DNA of 64,000 bases from Natronorubrum thiooxidans (lineage in GTDB: Archaea > Halobacteriota > Halobacteria > Halobacteriales > Natrialbaceae): assembly GCF_900156475.1 (NCBI RefSeq), contig NZ_FTNR01000001.1, positions 248,001 to 312,000 on the forward strand, given 5' to 3'. A program made the position numbers and the translations under genes. Position 1 is the first letter of the stretch; the number at the start of each line of letters is the position of its first letter. The notes beneath the pieces were generated by a model. That model searched no databases. It was given only the letters and a program-made list of their open reading frames with translations, and was not told the origin of the DNA. This document shows positions 1 to 10,182 of the stretch, piece by piece.

Positions 1-138
1 CGGAATCCGGACTCGTCGCTGACCACACTAGTGTGATGTCGAAACCGACGTCAAAATCTGGTTTGCTGCCCACCGACGCAGCGGCGAATCGCCCCAGCGC
101 GCTCTGGCCGTGGTGGTGTCGATACTGGCCGTGTCGAC
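1..138. other. intergenic stretch at window edge
   Basis: No gene is recognised here. The stretch lies downstream of the VOC gene that reads leftwards. Short open frames on both strands look arginine/proline-rich and unlike the acidic proteins of the neighbours. Confidence 0.5.
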
Positions 139-930
139 TCAGAACGGGAACAGCGACTCGGCCTCGGGGTCGCGCTCGAGGAGTTCGATCTCGTGGCCGT
201 CCTGATCTTTCGTAAACGCGTACATGTTGTCGTTGCTCTCGGGATTGCGGTAGTCGGGGGCCTCGCGCTCGAGCAGCGTCTCCCAGTCGGCCTCGAGGTC
301 GTCGACGCGAACGCAGAGGTGGCCCCAGGCGTCGCCCTGCTCGTAGCTCCGGCCGTCGTAGTTGTAGGTGAGCTCGAGCGACATCGCCTCGTCGGCGGCG
401 TCTCGCGGTTCGACGAAGTAATTCGCGAAGGTGTCCGATTCCCAGCGGCCGACCTCGTCGTACTCGAACTTCCGGGTCCAGTAGCCAAGCGCCTCGTCGG
501 CGTCTTCGACGCGGATCATGGTGTGGTCGAGCGACCACAGCGCGCCTTGGTCGCGCTGGACGATCTCGATCTCGTGGCCGTCGGGGTCTTTAATGAACGC
601 GTAGCGGCCGCCACAGCTCTCGGGGTCCCGGTAGTCCGCGACGCCCTCGTCCATGAGCTGTTCGTAGTGGGCCTCGAGTTCGCCCTCGGGAACCCGAACT
701 GCGACGTGTCCCCAGGCGTCGCCGACTGCGAGGTCGTCCTCGCCCTCGTTGTGGGTCAACTCGAGCAACGCGCCGTCCTCGTGCATCTCCTCGGGCCCGA
801 GGTAGACGATGGTGAAGCCGTCGCCCTCGAAGCGGTCCTTTTCCTCGTACTCGAGGTGGGTCTGATACCAGTCGAGTGATTCCTCGAGGTCGGCGACGCG
901 TAGCATGGTGTGATCGAGCGTTCCGTCCAT
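139..930 (-). CDS. double VOC (glyoxalase/dioxygenase-fold) protein
   Basis: A 263-residue chain made of two vicinal-oxygen-chelate domains in tandem (about residues 5-125 and 134-255). Each half begins with an LDHTM strand and ends with a DGHEIE strand that carries the usual metal-ligand glutamate. Two VOC repeats can form one complete metal site without dimerising, as in lactoylglutathione lyases and ring-cleavage dioxygenases; the substrate cannot be read from sequence. The ATG at 930 is chosen over one 27 nt upstream because the protein aligns from DGTLDHTM and a TTTTTG box sits about 27 nt before it (954-959). It is probably transcribed alone, since 48 nt separate it from the antiporter gene upstream. 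Confidence 0.85.
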   Translation of the reverse strand: MDGTLDHTMLRVADLEESLDWYQTHLEYEEKDRFEGDGFTIVYLGPEEMHEDGALLELTHNEGEDDLAVGDAWGHVAVRVPEGELEAHYEQLMDEGVADYRDPESCGGRYAFIKDPDGHEIEIVQRDQGALWSLDHTMIRVEDADEALGYWTRKFEYDEVGRWESDTFANYFVEPRDAADEAMSLELTYNYDGRSYEQGDAWGHLCVRVDDLEADWETLLEREAPDYRNPESNDNMYAFTKDQDGHEIELLERDPEAESLFPF

Positions 931-978
931 ACGCGAACCCACACCTGCAGGCGGCAAAAACGTGGCGAAGACGGTGGT

Positions 979-2688
979 TCAGTCGTCGTTTCCAGGGGCG
1001 GAGCTGGCCGCTGACTCCGGTTCTCGGTTATCTGGGTCTCGTGCCACCGAGGAGGCTTTGGGATCGACACCCTTGCGCCGGGCGTCGAGTTCGGAGAAGG
1101 TGTAGACGAGGCCGACCAGCAGGGCCACGCCAAGCGGGAGGAACAAAAGCGGCGAGACGCCGAGGAATCCATACAACACGTAGCAGACGACCACGACCAG
1201 CATGACGGTCGCGGCGTAGTACAGCTGCGTGCGGATGTGGTCGATGAGGTCGGCCCCCGTAAACGTCGACGAGAGCACGGAAGTGTCGGAGATGGGCGAC
1301 GTGTGGTCGCCGAAGATCGCCCCCGAGAACACCGCGCCGACCATCACGGGCATGAGGTCGAACGTCCCGGTCAGATCGTAGGCGACGGTGATCGCGATGG
1401 GCGTCACGATTCCCATCGTCGCCCACGACGACCCCATCGTGAAGGCGACGAACGCGGCCACAAGTAGGACGACGATCGGGAGAACGGCGGGCGAGACGAC
1501 ACCCTCCGCGGCCCCGGCGACGTACGTCCCCGTCCCGAGCTCGTCGGCGACCGCACTGATCGACCAGGCCAGCACCAGTACGGTCACCGCGGTCAGCATC
1601 AGGTTGAACCCGTCGAGGATGGTCTCGACGCCAGCACCGAGATCGAAGAGATCGTAGACGAGCCCGATGGTGATCGCCGTCGCCACCATCGCGAACGACC
1701 CCCAGATGAGCGCGGCCGCGAAGTCGCCGGCACCCACGACGTCGACGAGCACCTGCACGACGCCGTCCTGACTCATCGCCGCCTCGAGCGACATCGTCGC
1801 ATCCGCCTCGGCCTGCTCCCCGAGCCAGGACTGGTAGCCGGTCCAGAACGCCCCCGCGAGCGTGACGGCGATCAACACGACGATCGGCGCGAAGAAGGTC
1901 CGAAGCATCGGTTTATCCTCGATCGGCGCACCGAGGTCTTTCTCGACTTCCTGCAGCGGCTGGGCCTCGTCGCGGTTGACCTTCCCGGTCTGCCACGAGC
2001 GGTGTTCGGCGTCGAGCATCTCGCCGTAGTCACGCCGCGAGGCAACGATGAGCCCCACCATGACGATCGCGAGCAGCGAGTAGGTGTTGAAGGGAATCGA
2101 ACTGACGAACGTTTCGAACACGCCCGGCGTGTCGGCCGCCGCCACGTCGCGGTTCTCGACGAGACTCGCGTACCCCTCGTCGATCATCGACAGCTGGAAC
2201 GCGACCCAACTCGAGAGGCCGATCGTCGCCACGGGAGCGGCCGTCGAGTCGACGATATAGGAGAGCTTTTCGCGGGAGATCCGCATCTGATCGGAGATCT
2301 CGCGCATCGTGGAGCCGACGATGGCCGTGTTGGCGTAGTCGTCGAAAAACAACAGCATGCCGAGCACCCATGTCGCCAGCCCGGCGTTGCGCTGGGTCTC
2401 GAGCCGTTCGGTGGCCCAGTTGCGGACGGCGGTCGCCCCGCCGAGTCGCCAGATCAGTGCGACGCCCGAACCCAACAGTAAGGTGAAGATGAGGATCTGG
2501 GCGTGAAACATGTCCGCGATCGATTCGGCGATCCAGGTAAACGCCTGTCCGAGTCCGATACTTCCAGTCGCGATGACCCCGCCCGACCAGATGCCGAGGA
2601 ACAGCGACAGCATCGGCCGACGCGTCACGATCGCGAGTGCAATCGCGAGCAGCGGTGGAACGAGCGATAGTGCCCCAAATTCCGACAT
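979..2688 (-). CDS. Na+/H+ antiporter, NhaC family
   Basis: A 569-residue polytopic membrane protein with the NhaC/YqkI-type fold: repeated hydrophobic segments, a GDHTSPISDTSV loop in the C-terminal half and a matching FFDDYANT segment in the N-terminal half. These acidic/polar re-entrant motifs are typical of NhaC exchangers. It should expel Na+ in exchange for protons, or act as a related solute exchanger. The chain is longer than the 523-residue second NhaC in this window (12571-14142), with a hydrophilic stretch near residues 230-265 between helices. A TATA-like box and a dyad precede it (2711-2749), so it probably has its own regulated promoter. Confidence 0.85.
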   Translation of the reverse strand: MSEFGALSLVPPLLAIALAIVTRRPMLSLFLGIWSGGVIATGSIGLGQAFTWIAESIADMFHAQILIFTLLLGSGVALIWRLGGATAVRNWATERLETQRNAGLATWVLGMLLFFDDYANTAIVGSTMREISDQMRISREKLSYIVDSTAAPVATIGLSSWVAFQLSMIDEGYASLVENRDVAAADTPGVFETFVSSIPFNTYSLLAIVMVGLIVASRRDYGEMLDAEHRSWQTGKVNRDEAQPLQEVEKDLGAPIEDKPMLRTFFAPIVVLIAVTLAGAFWTGYQSWLGEQAEADATMSLEAAMSQDGVVQVLVDVVGAGDFAAALIWGSFAMVATAITIGLVYDLFDLGAGVETILDGFNLMLTAVTVLVLAWSISAVADELGTGTYVAGAAEGVVSPAVLPIVVLLVAAFVAFTMGSSWATMGIVTPIAITVAYDLTGTFDLMPVMVGAVFSGAIFGDHTSPISDTSVLSSTFTGADLIDHIRTQLYYAATVMLVVVVCYVLYGFLGVSPLLFLPLGVALLVGLVYTFSELDARRKGVDPKASSVARDPDNREPESAASSAPGNDD

Positions 2689-2710
2689 ACCCGGTTACTC
2701 ATCGAGCATC

Positions 2711-2749
2711 GGGATAATCCTGCCCATTCGACACCTGTGAATTTTCACA
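2711..2749 (-). promoter_or_regulatory. NhaC promoter with upstream dyad
   Basis: On the minus strand GGATTATCCC (2711-2720) lies about 27 nt before the antiporter ATG and fits a TATA box of a leaderless transcript. Just upstream, TGTGAA-TT-TTCACA (2736-2749) is a perfect dyad with 6-bp arms, 48-61 nt before the start, where a regulator next to the basal complex would bind. The regulator is unknown. Confidence 0.5.
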
Positions 2750-2792
2750 CAGATCGGCGGTGAAACGCGTGTTCGGCGTCTGCAGGGACGAC

Positions 2793-3902
2793 TCAGCGAC
2801 GCAAAATGAGTTTGAGCACGTCTTCGTCCTCGAGGACGTGATCCTTGCCGACCTGCTGTTCGTCGTGGGTCGCACTAGGGCCGGTCACACGGGCAAAGCG
2901 GAATCGATCTTCCATCTCGCCGCCAAGTTTTTCGATGGCTTCGCCGACGGTCGTCCCGCCCTCGACAACCAGTGGCTCTTCCCAGTCGATCCCGCGGCCG
3001 GGTTTTTCCATGTAGACGCGGATGAGACCGAGGTTCTCCCAGATACGATCTTTGAGGACATCGAGCCCTTTCTCCACCTCGGCGCTGATGAACGTCACTT
3101 CCTCGGGATCTAAGTCACGCTCGCGTAGCTGCTCGTCGACCTGTTCCTTGTAGTCGGGTTCGATCAGGTCGACCTTGTTCACACACGTGATCGACGGGAT
3201 GTACTCCCGGTTTTCCATCAGGCCGTCGACCAGCCGATCGATGTCGACGTTCTCCTGGAGGTTGAGGTCGGCGTTGACGTAGCCCTGATCGCGGAGGACG
3301 TCCGAGATCGTCTTCTCGTCTAAGTCCTGCTCGGTGCTCGAGGTGATCTTGATGCCGTCTTTGATCTTCGGACGCACCGTCACCCGTGGTGGCTCCCGGT
3401 CGACGCGGATGTTGATGTCGTACAGCTCCTCCTGGAGCCGATCGTACTGGTCGATATCGAACACCGAGAGCACGAAGACGATCAGGTCGGCGTTGCGGAC
3501 GACCGCCAGCACCTGCTGGCCGTCACCGCGTCCCGACGCCGCGCCCTCGATTAGCCCGGGCACGTCGAGCATCTGGATGTTCGCCCCGCGGTGCTGGAGC
3601 ATCCCCGGGTTGACATCCAGCGTCGTGAACTCGTAGGACCCCGTCTCGCTTTCGGCGTTGGTCAACGAGTTCAACAGCGACGATTTGCCGACGCTGGGAA
3701 AGCCAACCAGCGCAACAGTCGCGTCGCCGTGTTTCTCGACGGAGTAGCCGGTTCCGCCACCAGCCGAGCTCTGATTCTGGAGCTTCTCTTTTTTCTCCGC
3801 GAGCTTGGACTTCAGCCGGCCGATATGGGCCTCTGTCGACTTGTTGTAGGGCGTGTTGGCGATTTCGTCTTCGATCTTCTCGATCTCGTCCTCGAGCCCC
3901 AT
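2793..3902 (-). CDS. DRG/OBG-family GTPase
   Basis: A 369-residue developmentally-regulated-GTPase homologue, a translation-associated GTPase family universal in archaea. An N-terminal lysine/glutamate-rich helical segment (residues 1-45) precedes the G domain: G1 GFPSVGKS (67-74), G3 DVPG (113-116) and G4 NKVD. The C-terminal ~80 residues form a TGS domain (ending in a DVLKLILRR strand) that usually contacts RNA or ribosomal partners. The ATG at 3902 is chosen because the family starts at MGLEDEI; the upstream reading to 4028 is arginine/serine-rich and non-homologous. An A/T-rich box (3928-3934) lies about 29 nt before this ATG. Confidence 0.93.
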   Translation of the reverse strand: MGLEDEIEKIEDEIANTPYNKSTEAHIGRLKSKLAEKKEKLQNQSSAGGGTGYSVEKHGDATVALVGFPSVGKSSLLNSLTNAESETGSYEFTTLDVNPGMLQHRGANIQMLDVPGLIEGAASGRGDGQQVLAVVRNADLIVFVLSVFDIDQYDRLQEELYDINIRVDREPPRVTVRPKIKDGIKITSSTEQDLDEKTISDVLRDQGYVNADLNLQENVDIDRLVDGLMENREYIPSITCVNKVDLIEPDYKEQVDEQLRERDLDPEEVTFISAEVEKGLDVLKDRIWENLGLIRVYMEKPGRGIDWEEPLVVEGGTTVGEAIEKLGGEMEDRFRFARVTGPSATHDEQQVGKDHVLEDEDVLKLILRR

Positions 3903-4071
3903 TTGCCTGTATCCAACCGCCCGTGCCGAAAAACACTTTCCATGCGAGCCGCCGGGCGAGGAGTGGACCGAATCACTCGTTCGGTGGGAACCAGTGTCGA
4001 TCCGTCGCCGTGAAACGCCATACAGCACGGGCTACGGTCGACGGCTCGTGCTCGTTCGAGTGACATCGAGG

Positions 4072-5367
4072 CTACCGTTCGGGATGTGTCGGCGCGTCGA
4101 ACCCGCCACGCACCAACGGCTTCGAAATGTGTCTGCGCGCACACGGGGGGACCTCGTACCAGCCGACCTCGAGGTCGCGCTCGAGCGGCTGTTCCGCCTT
4201 GCCGTCCGTACTGGTCCCACAATCCCGGCAGCGATACCCCTGATTCCGGCCGGCACTTTTCATCCGGCGCTCGCAGTCGGGACAGGTCGGCGTGACGCGC
4301 TCGGTCGTCACGAGGTCGCGAACGGCGAACTTCTCGAGTTTGAGTGTCCCGCGAGCGACTTCACCACAGACAGTGAGCCGGTCGCCGACCCGCAGCGCCC
4401 GCACGCGGTCGCGAAACCGTTTCGTCGGCTCGAAAGCAGCACACTCGAGTCGTGCTGGCTCGCCAGCGTCTCCCCCACCGCCGTCTGCGGCCTCGAGGTC
4501 GACGAAAACGTGCCCACCGCGCCGGGTTTCGGGCGCGCTCGAGACCCGCCCGTCGACGCGGTAAGCGTGGTCATCCGTGACCGACCCGAGCGCGCCGTCC
4601 CGGAGGTGGACGTCCGTCCCCTGATTGGTCACGAACAGCTGGCTCGAGGCGACGGGTTCGCTAGCGATCCGGTCGGCGACGGCGCGAACGGCGTCGGGGT
4701 CGTCCCCACGGATCCCGTGGAGGATCGGTCCGGGCGTGTGGGGAACGCAGACGGTGTCGTTCTCGCCGCGGTCGACTGTATCCCACACCTCTGGACGGCC
4801 CCAGTCGGCCGCGTCGAAGACGCTCTCGTGGTCGACCGCCCGCGGCGTCCCCCACCGTTCGGATTTGCGGTAGGAAATCTGTTCGTACGTCCAGTCCTCG
4901 AGTGCGCGCCAGCTGCCGATCGCGGCCAGCGCACCGATCCGTCCGCGGCCGTCGTCGGCGTGCCACGATCGGTAGCCGTATCGCTCGATCAGGGCCACCG
5001 CGTCGGCGGGCTCGAGATGCTCGCGGATCGCTCGCCACGCGAAGTCACACACGTCGTCGGGCGTGTCGTCGGGGTCGTCTGCCGTCACCACGAGTCCCGG
5101 ATTCGTCCGCTCGTCGGCCGTTTCGGCGAGGTCCTCGAGACGGGCGCGGGCGATCTCGAACGCCCGGGCGGGATCGCAGTCGGTGTGGATCGCGAGCGCG
5201 GCGTTGCCCCGCGTCTTGTACTCGACGGCCGGATTCAGTCGAACGAGCAGGAGTCGGTCGACCACGGCACCCGCTCGACGCAGTCGCTCGGCGACCTGTG
5301 CGGCGACGTAGGTCGTACACATCCCACGTTCGCGGGAATCCGTATCATCGATCCCGACGACAGTCAT
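4072..5367 (-). CDS. tiaS: tRNA(Ile2) 2-agmatinylcytidine synthetase TiaS
   Basis: A 431-residue TiaS homologue, which attaches agmatine to C34 of the CAU anticodon of tRNA-Ile2 so that it reads AUA. The N-terminus shows the family [14 protein letters not shown] motif, followed by [19 protein letters not shown]1743-type middle, an OB-fold region (near the VCGEV strand) and a C-terminal zinc ribbon (CPDC...CRDC) complete the usual order. The DRG GTPase gene lies 169 nt downstream on the same strand. The divergent partner is the regulator gene at 5548. The gene is essential in archaea. Confidence 0.93.
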   Translation of the reverse strand: MTVVGIDDTDSRERGMCTTYVAAQVAERLRRAGAVVDRLLLVRLNPAVEYKTRGNAALAIHTDCDPARAFEIARARLEDLAETADERTNPGLVVTADDPDDTPDDVCDFAWRAIREHLEPADAVALIERYGYRSWHADDGRGRIGALAAIGSWRALEDWTYEQISYRKSERWGTPRAVDHESVFDAADWGRPEVWDTVDRGENDTVCVPHTPGPILHGIRGDDPDAVRAVADRIASEPVASSQLFVTNQGTDVHLRDGALGSVTDDHAYRVDGRVSSAPETRRGGHVFVDLEAADGGGGDAGEPARLECAAFEPTKRFRDRVRALRVGDRLTVCGEVARGTLKLEKFAVRDLVTTERVTPTCPDCERRMKSAGRNQGYRCRDCGTSTDGKAEQPLERDLEVGWYEVPPCARRHISKPLVRGGFDAPTHPER

Positions 5368-5512
5368 CGACGGCGTTTGGACTGGGAGCGGCTAACCCCT
5401 TTCGGGACGCCAGCCGGCTCGAGGATCGGTCCCGCCGGGGGCGTACTCTCCTATATAAGTATACTGCCAGCGCAGCCACGAATCGCGACACCGAAGACGG
5501 CCCGCCGGGAGG

Positions 5513-5524
5513 AAAGGTTTTATA
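5513..5524 (+). promoter_or_regulatory. BRE/TATA of the XRE regulator gene
   Basis: GAAAGG followed by TTTTATAC ends 24 nt before the ATG at 5548, the exact geometry of a haloarchaeal leaderless promoter. A second A/T block, CTATATAAGTATAC (about 5450-5464), lies further upstream in the divergent gap and could serve either gene. Confidence 0.65.
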
Positions 5525-5547
5525 CGAGGAATCGCTTACACCCCCGT

Positions 5548-6516
5548 ATGTCCCGCTCCGCACTGGTCGGCAACGTGACCGCGATGTTAGAGGACGCGGG
5601 ATTCGTGGTGAGCGACCGGTGTGCGATCCGGCCGAAGAGTTTCGATATCGCAGCCCGGCGTGGTGACGACCTGCTCCTGCTCAAGATCCTCGGCAACATC
5701 GACGCGTTCAACGAGGCGACTGGCCACGAGATGCGTCGACTCGGTACCTATCTCGATGCGACGCCGATGGTGGTCGGCCTCCGAAGTCGCGACGAGGATC
5801 TCAAGCCGGACGTCGTCTACTTCCGACACGGTGTCCCCGTCCTCAGCCCCGATACGGCGTACAACTTGTTCATCGAGCGCGTCCCGCCGCTGATCTACGC
5901 CGCCCCCGGCGGCCTCTACGTCAACATCGACGGCGACTTGCTCGCCGACGAACGCCAGGATCGAGAGTGGAGTCTCGGCCAACTGGCGAACCAACTCGGC
6001 GTCTCCAGGCGCACCGTCTCGAAGTACGAGGATGGGATGAACGCCTCCGTCGAGGTCGCGATGGAACTTGAGGATCTCTTCGAAGCGCCACTGACGAGCC
6101 CCGTTGACGTCTTAGAGGGGGCCGACGAGGTCCACGAAACGGAGGCGACGCCGGACGATCCCGACGCCGATCCGGACGACGAGCAGGTCGTCGCCGTGCT
6201 CACACGGGCCGGCTACAACGTCCATCCGACGCTGCGCTCGCCGTTTAAAGCCGTCAGCCGTGACGAGGACGACGACGAAGGCGTCGTGTTGACCGGCCAC
6301 TCAAAGTTCACGAAAGCCGCCGAAAAGCGCGCCCGAATCATGAGTTCGATCGGTCAGGTCACTCACACGCGATCGGTTTACGTCGTCGACCGCGCAAAAC
6401 AGGAGTCGGTCGACGGCACCGCACTGGTCGAACGCGAGGAACTCGAGGACCTCCACGACGCCGCAGAGTTGCGGAAAGTTATTCGCGAGCGCGCGGAGTA
6501 CGAAGAAGCAGCCTGA
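5548..6516 (+). CDS. archaeal HTH-type transcriptional regulator (COG1395 type)
   Basis: A 322-residue member of the archaeal family annotated as putative HTH-type transcriptional regulatory proteins (HAMAP MF_00584 type). The N-terminal ~130 residues form a conserved nuclease-like/sensor domain ([20 protein letters not shown]). Next comes an XRE-type helix-turn-helix (about 140-180, [18 protein letters not shown]), then an acidic linker rich in Asp, then a C-terminal conserved domain. The start is fixed by the TATA box 24-30 nt upstream and by family alignment at MSRSALV. The in-frame opening further upstream runs antisense through tiaS and is not coding. The regulon is unknown. Confidence 0.9.
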   Translation: MSRSALVGNVTAMLEDAGFVVSDRCAIRPKSFDIAARRGDDLLLLKILGNIDAFNEATGHEMRRLGTYLDATPMVVGLRSRDEDLKPDVVYFRHGVPVLSPDTAYNLFIERVPPLIYAAPGGLYVNIDGDLLADERQDREWSLGQLANQLGVSRRTVSKYEDGMNASVEVAMELEDLFEAPLTSPVDVLEGADEVHETEATPDDPDADPDDEQVVAVLTRAGYNVHPTLRSPFKAVSRDEDDDEGVVLTGHSKFTKAAEKRARIMSSIGQVTHTRSVYVVDRAKQESVDGTALVEREELEDLHDAAELRKVIRERAEYEEAA

Positions 6517-6542
6517 GTCGCTCGCGAACCGGCCCGTCGCAG

Positions 6543-6800
6543 TTACGCTCCATCTTCGCCGTACGTTTCTTCCAGATAGTCGACGATGTTACTACTTTCG
6601 GGCATGCCCTCGACACCCTGGGCTTCGTCGGTGATGACCGGGACGCCCGTTTGACCGCTTACTTCCTTGACTTCCGTTCGTGCAGCGTGTGAACGAGGAA
6701 CGTCGATCGTGTCGTACTCGAGGTCGAGTTCGTCGAGTTTCGAGCGCACTATTCCACAGAACGGACAGCCGGGGAGATCGTACAGCGTGATGTCTGCCAT
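6543..6800 (-). CDS. glutaredoxin / GST N-terminal-like protein
   Basis: An 85-residue thioredoxin-fold protein. The CPFC motif is at residues 12-15 (LYDLPGCPFC), and a cis-proline region GVPVI comes before the SSNIVDYLEE helix, as in glutaredoxins and GST N-terminal domains. It should act as a small dithiol oxidoreductase in the cytoplasm. Haloarchaea use gamma-glutamylcysteine in place of glutathione, so the reductant is inferred to be that or thioredoxin reductase. The ATG at 6800 starts the fold directly. It ends 26 nt from the end of the regulator gene, in convergent orientation. Confidence 0.88.
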   Translation of the reverse strand: MADITLYDLPGCPFCGIVRSKLDELDLEYDTIDVPRSHAARTEVKEVSGQTGVPVITDEAQGVEGMPESSNIVDYLEETYGEDGA

Positions 6801-6909
6801 ATTTCGAGGAAGTGGCCTGGTGGCCAAGAGACCACCGGTTAGCCGGTATGATGCCGGGAAGCTGGTGGTGGAAAGCGACTGCAGGATGTGAGCGTGCGTG
6901 TCGGCGTGC

Positions 6910-8391
6910 TTAGAACGTCACTGCCCCTGATTCGACGGAGAAGTAGACGATGAAGTAGCCGATGAACGCGAGTGCAAGCGCCCACTGGCCCGGTGAGACG
7001 TCTCGAGTCTCGCCTATCGCGGCTTTGACCAACGGATAGCTGATGATCCCGGCGGCGAGCCCATTCGCGATCGAGGTGGTCAGCGGCATGACCGTGATCG
7101 TCAATCCGGCGGAGATCGACCACGCGGGATCCTGCCAGTCGATGTCAGTGACACCCTGGAGCATGATGATCCCGACGACGACCAGCGCCAGATAGGTCGC
7201 ATACTGGGGGATCGCGGCCATCAGCGGGACGACCAGCAAGGAAAGTGCGAACAGTCCGCCGACGACCAGCGCCGTAAAGCCAGTCCGACCGCCTTCCTCG
7301 AGGCCGGTCGAGGACTCGATGAACGTCGTCACGGTCGAGGTCCCGATCATCGCGCCGACGGTCGTCCCGACCGCGTCGGCCATCAGTGGCTTTTCGATCT
7401 CCGGGAGGTCACCGTGTTCGTCCAGAAAGCCGCCGATCTGGGAGACGCCGATGAGCGTGCCCGCGGTGTCGAAGAAGTCGACGAAAAAGAACGTGAACAC
7501 GACCAGCAAGAAGACGAACGGATCCTCGGTGATCATGCCGAGGCCGTCGACGAATCCCCAGAACAGTGGGGTAAAGTCGTACTGAACCGAGGTCAGCATC
7601 GAGACGATCCCTTCGTTCGTGACGTCGTCGTAGGATCCCTCCGGCGTGAGCACGTCAGGTGAGACGACGCCCGCGAGCGTGAGCGCCCAGCCGGCGACGG
7701 CCGTCGTCACGATCCCGATGACGATCGAGCCACGAACGCCACGCGCATACAGCAACAGCGTCAGGAACAGCCCGGCGAGAGACAGCGCGGCGACCGGGCT
7801 CTGGAGGACGTTGCCGAGCGTCACGAGCGTCGCGTCGTACGGAACGACGACCTGCATTTCCTGGAGGCCGAGAAAGAGCAGGAAGACACCGATACCGGCC
7901 CCGACGGCGAACTTGACCGGTTCCGGGAAGAGTTCGATGACGTACCGTCGTGCGCCGACGGCCGTCAGTGCGATGAAGACCAGCCCTTCGACGAAGACGG
8001 CCGCGAGCGCGACCTGCCACGGGACGCCGAGGATGACGACGACCGTAAACGTAAAGAAGGCGTTCAGCCCCATGCCGGGCGCGAGCCCGAACGGTCGATT
8101 GGCGTACAGCGCCATCACGACGGTTGCAACGACCGACGCGAGGATCGTCGCGACGGCGAGCATCTGGATAATCTCGCCGGCACCGTAGACGGCCCCGTTG
8201 ATCGTTGCCTCACCCTGGAACTCGCCGGTCTCGTGGTTCCAGAGGATTGCGCTGCTCAGGATTGCCGGATTGACGACGATGATGTAGGCCATCGCCAGGA
8301 ACGTCGTCACCCCCGCAAGCGTTTCTGTTCGATAGTCAGTGTCGGATTCGTCGAACCCGAAGTACTCTGCGATTGTATCGGAAGCCCCCAT
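6910..8391 (-). CDS. NCS2-family purine permease (AzgA type)
   Basis: A 493-residue permease with about 12-14 hydrophobic segments. It opens with the DYRTETLAGVTTFLAMAYI helix and has the FFVDFFDTAGTLIG segment, both marks of the AzgA branch of nucleobase:cation symporter 2 proteins, which import adenine, guanine and hypoxanthine. The ATG at 8391 is preferred because upstream in-frame residues are not conserved-looking. On the minus strand CTTTTAACTA (8424-8433) could be its TATA box with a roughly 12-nt leader. It is divergent from the glycerate kinase gene, with a 285-nt gap. Confidence 0.88.
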   Translation of the reverse strand: MGASDTIAEYFGFDESDTDYRTETLAGVTTFLAMAYIIVVNPAILSSAILWNHETGEFQGEATINGAVYGAGEIIQMLAVATILASVVATVVMALYANRPFGLAPGMGLNAFFTFTVVVILGVPWQVALAAVFVEGLVFIALTAVGARRYVIELFPEPVKFAVGAGIGVFLLFLGLQEMQVVVPYDATLVTLGNVLQSPVAALSLAGLFLTLLLYARGVRGSIVIGIVTTAVAGWALTLAGVVSPDVLTPEGSYDDVTNEGIVSMLTSVQYDFTPLFWGFVDGLGMITEDPFVFLLVVFTFFFVDFFDTAGTLIGVSQIGGFLDEHGDLPEIEKPLMADAVGTTVGAMIGTSTVTTFIESSTGLEEGGRTGFTALVVGGLFALSLLVVPLMAAIPQYATYLALVVVGIIMLQGVTDIDWQDPAWSISAGLTITVMPLTTSIANGLAAGIISYPLVKAAIGETRDVSPGQWALALAFIGYFIVYFSVESGAVTF

Positions 8392-8676
8392 ATTGGACGC
8401 TCGAGCATAGCAAGACCGATTAGTTAAAAGTTCCCGTCCGAGGTCGCCAGATAGATGTTCATGTTTGTGCATTGTGGGCTTTGGCTACCGATTCTGTCAC
8501 TGGCCGTGAATATCAACAGTCCACTCACCGCACAGCCGATCCCCTTGATTTTAGCACGCTCATAAAGAACGCTCGGCTATGTGCTTCGAGCGTTCTCTCC
8601 CGTCCGTCATCAACTCAGTCGGCGACCCAGCCGGGGGCAGCCACCGGTCCTCGGACCTCGAGTTGGGTGGTCGTCT

Positions 8677-10032
8677 GTGATCGGAAACCGAACTCAACTG
8701 GCGACGACCGACGCGCGCGACGTCGCTCTCGCCTGTCTCGAGGCGGGAATCGACGCCGGCCATCCACGACGAGTCATCCACGAGGCGGTCGCACTCGAGG
8801 GCGACACCCTCCACGTGGCCGACACAACCTACGACCTCGGCGCGTACGACGACCTTGTCGTCCTCGGCGGCGGCAACGCCGCTGCACACGTCGCTGCGGC
8901 ACTCGAGGCCGTCCTCGGCGATCGAATCGACCGTGGTGTCGTCGTCACGGACGATCCCACCGACCTCGAGTCTGTCACGGTCTGTGTGGGCGACCACCCC
9001 GTACCGAGCGAGCGTGGCGTCGAGGGAACACGCCGCCTCCTCGAAGCGGCCGACGCGGCCGACGAGCGAACGCTCGTGCTGGCGGCGATCACGGGCGGCG
9101 GCAGCGCGCTCATGGCCGCACCCGCGGGCGACATCTCGCTTGCCGACCTGCAGGCGACCACTGACGCGTTGCTCGAGAGCGGGGCCGACATTCACGAGAT
9201 CAACGCCGTCCGCAAACACTGCTCGGCGCTCAAAGGCGGCCAGCTCGCCCGTCGGCTCGCCCCGGCGACGGTCGTCGGTGTTCTCTTGAGCGACGTCGTC
9301 GGCAACGACCTGAGCGTGATCGCGAGCGGTCCCGTCGCTCCCGACGAGTCGACGTTCGACGACGCGCTCACGGTCATCGACCGCTACGAGATCGACGTCC
9401 CCGTGGCCGTCGCTAACCGTCTCGAGCGCGGCTCTACCGGCGCGATTCCGGAAACGCCGGGCTCCGACGATCCTGTCTTCGATCGGGTTTCGAACCACAT
9501 CGTCGCCGACGGCATGACCGTCCTCGAGGTCGCTTCCGAGGTTGCTGCCGAACGGGGGTACGAGCCGCTCGTTCTCTCCACTCGCATGCGTGGTGAGGCT
9601 CGCGAGTCGGCGACGACCCACGTCGCCATCGCGGAGGAAGTGCTGGCGACGGGGACGCCCGTCTCGCCGCCGGCCGTGCTCCTTTCGGGCGGCGAGACGA
9701 CGGTGACGGTCACCGGTGACGGGACGGGCGGGCCGAACCAGGAGTTCGCGACGAGCGCAGCGTGTTCCCTCGAGGGCGGAATCACCGTCGCTGCCGTCGA
9801 CACCGACGGGATCGACGGGGCGAGCGACGCTGCGGGTGGCATCGTCGACGACGGGACCGTCGACGACCCGAAACACGCGCAGGACGCGCTGGCAGCAAAC
9901 GACGTCTTCCCCTATCTCGACAAGCGAAACGCACTCGTCAAAACCGGGCCGACCGGAACGAATCTGAACGATCTTCGGGTGTTCGTCATCGAGGAACCCG
10001 CCGCAGCCGACAGGTGCTCCGACGACGAGTAG
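8677..10032 (+). CDS. gckA: glycerate 2-kinase (MOFRL family)
   Basis: A 451-residue GckA/TtuD-type kinase that phosphorylates glycerate to 2-phosphoglycerate. The N-terminal DUF4147 part shows a glycine-rich VVLGGGNAA strand and a GGGSA segment, and the C-terminal MOFRL domain has GGETTVTV, GTGGPNQE and DTDGIDGASDAAGG. The GTG start at 8677 is chosen because homology begins at IGNRTQLATT. A GTG 96 nt upstream would add an arginine-rich, non-acidic extension unlike haloarchaeal proteins. TATA-like ATTTTAGC lies near 8546-8554, so the mRNA probably has a leader of roughly 100 nt. Confidence 0.87.
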   Translation: MIGNRTQLATTDARDVALACLEAGIDAGHPRRVIHEAVALEGDTLHVADTTYDLGAYDDLVVLGGGNAAAHVAAALEAVLGDRIDRGVVVTDDPTDLESVTVCVGDHPVPSERGVEGTRRLLEAADAADERTLVLAAITGGGSALMAAPAGDISLADLQATTDALLESGADIHEINAVRKHCSALKGGQLARRLAPATVVGVLLSDVVGNDLSVIASGPVAPDESTFDDALTVIDRYEIDVPVAVANRLERGSTGAIPETPGSDDPVFDRVSNHIVADGMTVLEVASEVAAERGYEPLVLSTRMRGEARESATTHVAIAEEVLATGTPVSPPAVLLSGGETTVTVTGDGTGGPNQEFATSAACSLEGGITVAAVDTDGIDGASDAAGGIVDDGTVDDPKHAQDALAANDVFPYLDKRNALVKTGPTGTNLNDLRVFVIEEPAAADRCSDDE

Positions 10033-10149
10033 CCACGGTATCCGACGCGTCGGGCCACCGGAAACGGTGTGTTAGTAGGGGGTTTGGTGGATCGTTAAGT
10101 CGGTCCCGGCGATCCGTCCTGTCGGCCACCAGCCACTGAACGCCCACAG

Positions 10150-10158
10150 TATATTTTA
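10150..10158 (+). promoter_or_regulatory. TATA box of the TrkA-type gene
   Basis: TATATTTTA at 10150-10158, 25-33 nt before the ATG at 10183, stands out in GC-rich DNA and fits a near-leaderless promoter. Confidence 0.6.
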
Positions 10159-10182
10159 CCTCGGGGCGTGTACCTCCGTCTC

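Noticed and set aside
3853-5547. A very long plus-strand open frame (reaching 887 codons with the real gene at 5548)
   Set aside because: It lies antisense to tiaS and the DRG gene. High G+C leaves the opposite strand open. Only the part from the ATG at 5548 has family homology and a promoter.
6801-6909. Inverted repeat GGTGG...CCACC near 6830 as a terminator or operator
   Set aside because: Arms of five bases in GC-rich DNA occur often by chance, and no TATA box or T-run is linked to it.
8581-8676. N-terminal extension of the glycerate kinase from a GTG at 8581
   Set aside because: The added 32 residues are arginine/proline-rich and unlike the acidic protein; homology starts at 8677. It is more likely a leader.
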